Part shown: in pieces, positions 59,601 to 64,000 of the stretch
How positions within the stretch are numbered: position 1 is the stretch's first letter
Layout of the letters: each line of letters begins with the position of its first letter
Assembly: GCF_905163445.1 (NCBI RefSeq)
Contig: NC_053181.1
Span: forward strand, 3,968,001-4,032,000
Direction of reading: 5' to 3'
DNA: 64,000 nt
DNA from: Pararge aegeria
Lineage: Eukaryota; Arthropoda; Insecta; Lepidoptera; Nymphalidae
Notes under the pieces: model-generated
What the model saw: the letters and a program-made list of their open reading frames with translations, nothing else
Told to the model about the DNA's origin: nothing
Database searches by the model: none
Translations under genes and position numbers: made by a program

Positions 59601-62600
59601 ACTTCTATATATAATATGTGTTTACTTTATATAAAATGTATGCGTGCTATAGAGTTTTTAAACAATCATAGAACAAGAATTCACACATAATATGAATAAG
59701 TTAAGTCAATAAGTATAAGCTTGCCTGGTGGGAGGCTTTGACCGTGGTTAGTTACCAACCTACCAACAAAGACGTGCCTATAAGCGATTTCGTGTTCCGT
59801 TGCGATGTCGCGTGGTAACCGATTAGGGGTATAACTATCATCTCCTTAACCGGTTAGCCCGCTACCATCTTAGTCTGCGTAGAAACTTATCACCATGTGA
59901 AATTGCAGTCAAGGGCTAACTTATAGTGGAATAAAATAAAAAAGTATTTGTTTTTATACTAGTAACAATTACACAAGCTCGTCGAAAAGTTTCCAGTAAT
60001 CTCTCCCACTGCCCGCTGAGTGCCTCTAACTTCTAAAGTAATACAGGACTGTTTTTGGTTTATACGAGTATTAACTATATTCTGTTAATTAAAGTGTGCA
60101 TACCTGTTTCGACCGATCATAACCAATCTTTTGGACTCAAGTAGCAAATGGCAAGAAAGTGGGTTTGCATCGCATTTATTGTTTAAAACGAAAAAGCGGT
60201 TGTGTAGACCGCTTTTTCGTTTTAAACAATAAATGCGATGCTCCCGCGCAATAAATACCTGAGTTAGATTTTGAACTCTGCGTGAAAGTTCTATGGCGAT
60301 GCAGCTTTCGCTGAGCTGTATTCTATTCAGTAGGGAAAGCAAAAATCTAATGGTTAAATTACCACTTTACACATATATTCTCAAACGCCACCTTACGGCA
60401 TGTAGTATAGGTACTGTACAAATTAAAAAAAAACTATTTATTTATTTAAGCTCTAAAACGGTCTCTCATCGTACGAATGACGAGTTCTGAGTCCAACAGA
60501 GTGATATAAATTAGTAGGACGATGACGTATTGATATGGATATATAAGGATAGGTCGTGAATAATATCAAATTACGTATGCAGACGTTATCAATGCACATA
60601 AATCTGATAGATCAAATTAGTATAAAGATAAGAAAAAGTGTAATTATATAGACTGGATTACGTAATAAGAATCTACATTTAAATAAATTACTCGATAATT
60701 TGAGAATAATACGATATGCTGGGTAATTTATTAAGCGTGGGAATTTAACATTTTATTAAAACATCTACAAATCTATAAAATATTTAACGATTTGCCAATT
60801 ATGCAGGTTACATATTTATATGGACAAAAGCAAGCAAACGGCCTTTCAATTTTTAACATCGTCATCTTATCCCACTGCTGAGAATAGACTTCTTCTCTCA
60901 TAGGAGACAGAAATTTAGAACTTACACTCTCCAGCACGGCTTTCATGGACAGAAGACAAATATTATATTCACTGACATGGGATAGAATTAACGTGTCCAC
61001 CAAAGCATGTACACAGGCAACAGGACACGTTTACCCACGTTTATTATAACACATATAATATTTGGATATTATTTCCACTCGTGCCTTCGCGGTATCCTTT
61101 CCCCGGTGAGCTAAACGGTCTCCTGCCCATAAAGGCTCGACGACACTACGTTTGGCAATCTTAAGAGAGAATCACGACGAGCACAAGTGATGATATTATC
61201 CAGTAGGGCTAGTATAGGGTATAGTACCACGAGATAGTTAACTCTAACTTTTACTCGACCATGATAACGTTACCATTATATAGCAAACTGTGCTCTCTCT
61301 CGAATCTAAACGCATTTACAGCCTATTTTTTATTTATAGCAAAAACAAAAAAGCCTTACCTTATTAACTAAAGATCGTGCTGCCTCTTCAATATTTATGT
61401 TTTCCTTTGCTGAAGTCTCAAACCATCCCGCGAAACCCTTTTCCCGACAGTATTCGTCCATTTTTGTGGGTGAATTCACTATTCCCTCTTTTTGCTGGTC
61501 ACACTACGGAACAAAAAAAGATGGATGTCAAGATGTAATATTACCTTTTCCCTTAACTAGTGGTAATGAAACCTGCACCTGTCGGTTTACAAATATTACC
61601 AGAACCTAACATTTATGACAAAAATTATGAATGACCTATTATAATGCTTCAAAGGTTTAGCCGTGATAGCCTAATGGTTAGACTTCGACCTGCCTTACGG
61701 AGGAACGGAGTTTGATCCCCAGAGCACACATCTCTAACTTACGGGTTGCATTTTTAATTTAAACAATTTATTTGTTTATTTATTCAACGCATCACCAACA
61801 GAATCACACGTAATACATTAACGTATAACAAATACTCGTTAGCTATGCGAGTGCCTGGCAAAACGCAACGTGATTCGTTACGTACGCCGTATTCGTAACT
61901 AGTAATCTGAATGCTGAACACCAACAAATTGACATATTTAATATAAGTTTAGCTAAGTTCATAAATTATATTCAGAGTAGTTAACTAATAAGATAAAAAA
62001 TATTTTGTATTATAGATCTGCAACTGAGATAATAATATATTATAGGTACAAGGGAATACGGAAACCCGAAAAACGTTCTAGATCTTTGCGGTGACTTGTT
62101 GGCTATTATGACCGCTGCAGTTTTAAGTGGGAGGTCTCCGGTTTGATGGGGGAGTTAATAATTTCTGGATTTTCTCTGGTCTTGTCTGGTGGGAGGCTAC
62201 AACTGCAGCTAGTTACCACTCAACCGATAAAGAAGTGTCGCTAAGCGATTTATCGTCCCGTTACGATATCGCGTATAAACCGATTAATAGTAAGGGTTTA
62301 ATAAATGTCTTATCCTTAACAGTTTAGCCCGTTACCATCTTAGACTGCATCATGACTTACCAGCCGGTGAGATTGCAGTTAAGGGCTAACTATATTATCC
62401 CTATGTTCTCAATATCCTAAAAACTCACACAAAGCGATTTGCATCTTAGGCTGGGGTTTAAAACGCCCTCCCGAGTTCTGTGTTTCTTAATTATTACAAC
62501 CTGGGTATCTTTAAAACTAGAGTGAATAGACATCTTCTAGGCATGCGTGACCCATCTTAAGCCACATCTAAACTTTCCATCACTTTTTTTTTTATTTATT

Positions 62601-63118
62601 TCAGTTTTAATCACACATAATATACATCACAGGTCTTAATTTAAAGGTGTAAGCATAAACTCAAAGGAATTTTCCCGTACACCCAGCCGTTGATAAATTT
62701 TTGCTTTGTTAATGTAATAGATAAGTATATTAACATTCACAATTCTACAAAATCGCTAATTCACACTGCCATTTAGAATGAGCGTAGGCCGACAAAGATA
62801 AATGTAAAAACTTTTTGTTGACGTTCCATAATTGAAGAGTTATATACAGTCTCTTCTAGTTTAATTGTGGTCAAGCGCTAGTGTATTTAGGTTAAAAAAA
62901 AAACTTCAAGCGGAAAAAACAAGAAAATTCAGTCACCTTGTTCGCCAGTAATATACAGGGTATGGGCGATCCGTCGGGCAGCTGCACCTTGGTATCAAGG
63001 TCGTTTTTCCACTTGACCACCGCGTCAAAGGTCGCCACGCGGGACACGTCGAACACTATGAAAGCTCCAACGGCCTCTTTGTAGTAAACCCGGGTCATGT
63101 TGCCGAAGCGTTCTTGAC
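53572..63118 (-). CDS. Rab32: Rab32 small GTPase (lightoid orthologue), 3' three coding exons; 5' part off the window
   Basis: Coding exons 63118-62937, 61503-61360 and 53697-53572, with introns of 1433 and 7662 bp. Joined in frame, they give the C-terminal two-thirds of a Rab GTPase. GQERFGNMTRVYYKEAVGAF and the KVQLPDGSPIPCILLANKCD block are diagnostic of the Rab32/38 branch. Rab32 acts on lysosome-related organelles such as melanosomes and insect pigment granules; the Drosophila orthologue lightoid is an eye-colour gene. The N-terminus, P-loop, switch I and the WDIA of switch II must be encoded to the right of position 64000. Confidence 0.95.
54245..54510 (-). mobile_element. SINE family A with a damaged head
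   Basis: Body complete. The head reads gaaagcaggaactgaaaactgcgcc, where the cagcgaccctg-equivalent has been altered by a small rearrangement. Confidence 0.85.
54515..56550. other. Long Rab32 intron, mostly unassigned
   Basis: 54640-54950 resembles a decayed MITE (tggcatagagttagttcaaa, tactttttatcgc); its overlapping frames on both strands are not genes. The rest is AT-rich without features. Confidence 0.4.
55505..55556. repeat. Short tandem repeat, 15-bp unit
   Basis: Unit aaatactctttatt repeated about 3.5 times without change. Confidence 0.85.
56555..56700 (-). mobile_element. LINE 3' UTR fragment
   Basis: gcacttttgaaattacgtc, gtagtgattctaccaccg and gaagccggcaagaat; same family as 26442. 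Confidence 0.6.
56790..57068 (-). mobile_element. SINE family B carrying a perfect 30-bp fold-back
   Basis: catcggcccactacggggc to cccactgcgctatcatcgct. At the ttctcatgcctgagag-equivalent position the sequence folds back on itself perfectly (56901-56963) and the middle of the SINE is missing. Confidence 0.85.
56901..56963. repeat. Perfect hairpin, 30-bp arms, 3-nt loop
   Basis: Left arm 56901-56930 (cctctcatttatgcctgaga...), loop atg, complement 56934-56963. Inside SINE family B within the long Rab32 intron. Confidence 0.92.
57165..57300 (-). mobile_element. LINE 3' end, 'gataaggccgcc' family
   Basis: cactttatttgtacacca, aagggcggccttatcgatt and gatctcttccaaacaacc. Confidence 0.6.
57360..57575 (+). 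mobile_element. SINE family A
   Basis: Head gccgattggcgcagtgggc, box B gggttcgattctcag and end gtagtatatttattat. An internal deletion after ggaaaatg removes the gatgaacatg block. Confidence 0.88.
57578..57862 (-). mobile_element. Degenerate Helitron-like element
   Basis: aagcttctcttcggaattggg at one end, caaatccgttcagccgttttt in the middle, and acatttataatattaatag at the other. Confidence 0.5.
57925..58065 (-). mobile_element. LINE 3' end, 'gataaggccgcc' family
   Basis: gaggaagataggcagaggg, ggaggccttatcgctacata and catctcttcctggcaacc. Confidence 0.55.
58240..58315 (-). mobile_element. Family D fragment
   Basis: aaatcgcttagcggcacgt and gtcggtagggtggtaac, the reverse of the family's middle; in the long Rab32 intron. 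Confidence 0.65.
58482..58800 (-). mobile_element. Degenerate Helitron-like element
   Basis: ctagcgaacccgcgcgact, cgcccgcaaatg at one end; tttcatgaaaatcgttggag near the other. In the long Rab32 intron. Confidence 0.5.
59170..59360 (-). mobile_element. RTE 3' fragment
   Basis: (atc)n tail, then gatcgacgtccactgctgg and blocks such as gccactttagctt (reverse of KWQ-coding DNA). Degenerate. Lies in the long Rab32 intron. Confidence 0.65.
59525..59645 (+). mobile_element. LINE 3' end fragment, 'gataaggccgcc' family
   Basis: ggttgtttggaagagatcgc, tttagcgatgagaccacatt, ttctaagttacttc. Confidence 0.5.
59725..59945 (+). mobile_element. Family D copy
   Basis: cctggtgggaggctttgac, gctataagcgatttcgtg-like block, ccttaaccggttagcccgct and agtggaataaaa. 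Confidence 0.7.
60167..60241. repeat. Perfect hairpin, 34-bp arms, 7-nt loop
   Basis: Left arm 60167-60200 (gcatcgcatttattgtttaa...), loop tgtgtag, exact complement 60208-60241. Unique sequence in the long Rab32 intron. Confidence 0.93.
60250..61355. other. Long Rab32 intron, right part
   Basis: 61040-61260 (cctttccccggtgagctaaac, tctcctgcccataaaggc) resembles transposon DNA also seen near 22800-22880 and 23190. No gene. Confidence 0.4.
61360..61503 (-). CDS. Rab32: Rab32 exon: rest of G4, G5 SAK motif
   Basis: 144 bp (48 codons), acceptor gttccgtag, donor AAG|gtaaggct, phase 0 on both sides. Reads CDQQKEGIVNSPTKMDEYCR, EKGFAGWFETSAKENINIEE, AARSLVNK. CD completes NKCD (G4), and ETSAKEN is the G5 guanine-binding loop followed by the last helix. 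Confidence 0.96.
61660..61745 (+). mobile_element. SINE family B, tRNA-like head only
   Basis: gccgtgatagcctaatggtt (box A) and gagtttgatccccagagc (box B), then cacatctctaacttacggg. Looks like a tRNA but lacks a pairing acceptor stem. In the second-to-last... large-gene context it lies in the 1.4-kb Rab32 intron. Confidence 0.7.
62175..62405 (+). mobile_element. Family D copy
   Basis: ctggtgggaggctacaactg, gtcgctaagcgatttatcg, gcccgttaccatcttagact and gattgcagttaagggct. In the intron between the two right-hand Rab32 exons. Confidence 0.7.
62490..62600 (+). mobile_element. LINE C-terminal remnant
   Basis: Codes a short NLGIFKTRVNRHLLGMRDPS-like end then a stop, followed by a poly(T)-rich segment. 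Resembles the C-terminus of a non-LTR element protein; weak. Confidence 0.35.
62937..63118 (-). CDS. Rab32: Rab32 exon: switch II to the NK of the G4 motif
   Basis: 182 bp, acceptor tttgatag, donor AACAAG|gtgact. Starts with the second and third bases of the switch-II Gly (G|GT) and continues QERFGNMTRVYYKEAVGAFI, VFDVSRVATFDAVVKWKNDL, DTKVQLPDGSPIPCILLANK. The catalytic Gln of GQE is present. The guanine-specificity motif NKxD is interrupted after NK by the intron. Confidence 0.96.
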
Positions 63119-63180
63119 CTATCAAACAAATGGAATGCTTGTCATCGAATAGTGGTTGAAATAAAAATAAACTGTAATAA

Positions 63181-63512
63181 GGGGGCTTTCATAAAATACG
63201 TGAGATGTTTAAGGGGGGAGGGGTCAAGTCAAATCTCATCTAATCTTACGTTGGAGAGAGGGTCTCGGCAAATATCACGCAATTTTTTCTCTGATTGAAA
63301 CAAAAAAAAATTATACTATGTTGGTCCAATTGTCTTTTTACAATAAAAATCCAGCGCGTTTACGTAAGAAACCCACATTTTGAATAATCTCACGTGAGAT
63401 CGGGGGATGGGGGAGGGGGTCGAATAAAATCTCAAGACATCTGAAAAGACATTTGAGGGAGGGACGGACAGAAAATTTTAAAAAACACCTCGCGTAATTT
63501 ATGGACGCCCCC
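63181..63512. mobile_element. MITE with imperfect 25-bp inverted ends and TAA flanks
   Basis: gggggctttcataaaatacg at the left, and cgcgtaatttatggacgccccc at the right read in reverse; flanked by TAA (63178-63180, 63513-63515). The 3-bp TAA duplication suggests a PIF/Harbinger-type element. It lies 62 bp from the Rab32 exon acceptor. Confidence 0.6.
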
Positions 63513-63534
63513 TAAGTCGCGAAGCGCAAGGTCC

Positions 63535-63890
63535 TTGAATTGCGACACCGCACCGGTACAACTCATAGTAGGGCAGCCCTCAACGCGGTGGACAGACGAA
63601 ATCAAGCGAGTCGCTGGGAGTCGCTGGAAACAAGCAGCTTGGCACCACCAGTAAGTCGCGAAGCTGCAGTGGCAATGAGTAGAGCAAATAGCACAGTCCC
63701 AAGGTGCTGGAATCGCGACAACACACCGGTAAACTCATAGTAGGGCAGCCCTCAACGCGGTGGACAGACGAAATCAAGTGAGTCGCTGGGAGTCGCTGGA
63801 AACTTACGGCTTGGCACCATGGATTTTGGAACTCCCTACAAGCCTATATTGCTATTATAACCCATTGCTGGACCTACGATGATGAATACA
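63535..63890 (+). mobile_element. RTE 3' remnants, internally duplicated
   Basis: The block agtagggcagccctcaacg, cggtggacagacgaaatcaag, cgagtcgctgggagtcgct occurs twice (about 63566 and 63739). Each is the RPSTRWTDEIKRVAGSRW segment of an RTE C-terminus, and the second copy is followed by the ggaactccctaca end. Decayed, inside the 5' intron of Rab32. Confidence 0.7.
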
Positions 63891-64000
63891 AAACGGTGTG
63901 CCATAAAAAAGCTTGGCCATAAAATAGTTCTTAATTTCCGTGAGGTGGCCATTTACTTGGTCCGTCTATTAGAGAGTCGTTAGGATAAACGATGAAGAAG

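Noticed and set aside
1..64000. CRISPR array, prophage or bacterial operon
   Set aside because: All gene evidence is eukaryotic with GT/AG introns; the tandem repeats present are simple sequence or transposon-derived.

Overview
Eukaryotic, AT-rich, intron-containing and packed with transposon remnants. The repeats (tRNA-headed SINEs, RTE-type LINE pieces with TGATGA tails, Helitron-like elements with TC...CTAG ends) and the gene content point to Lepidoptera, probably a butterfly; the species cannot be fixed from the window. Only two host genes can be read with confidence. Both lie on the minus strand and both are split into short exons separated by repeat-filled introns.

Gene 1 (about 10.8-32.8 kb, minus) is an ABCG half-transporter of the White/Brown/Scarlet/Ok group. 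Six consecutive exons (32756 down to 27214) encode the nucleotide-binding domain and the linker, and three more (13117 down to 10802) encode most of the membrane domain. All splice phases agree within each block. The exon for the first membrane approach and the C-terminal exon were not securely found. An extra exon at 15145-15250 is a diverged copy of exon 12172-12307 with the same splice phases.

Gene 2 (53.6-63.1 kb and continuing past the right edge, minus) is Rab32 (Drosophila lightoid orthologue). The last three coding exons are present, from switch II to the prenylated Cys-x-Cys end. The first exons, with the P-loop and switch I, lie beyond position 64000. In insects both Rab32 and the White-family ABCG transporters serve pigment or urate granules (lysosome-related organelles), so their proximity is notable, though co-regulation is only inferred.

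Layout: 1-10.2 kb is intergenic, with SINEs, an RTE tail and an unexplained 118-codon open frame without ATG (5198-5554). 10.2-32.8 kb is the ABCG gene with repeat-filled introns. 33-53.5 kb is intergenic: a 5'-truncated RTE copy nested in a SINE, a GT/GTGAGC minisatellite, and several Helitron-like and LINE 3' ends. 53.5-64 kb is Rab32. No CRISPR arrays, operons, rRNA or convincing tRNA genes were seen.

The most unusual non-genic pattern is a set of perfect short fold-back palindromes (14-34 bp arms, loops of 3-10 nt) spread through introns, SINEs and intergenic DNA, at 6773, 10564, 16194, 21645, 28681, 40796, 56901 and 60167. They do not look like transposon ends and resemble products of local template switching. 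Repeat boundaries are hand-read and approximate unless the entry says otherwise.
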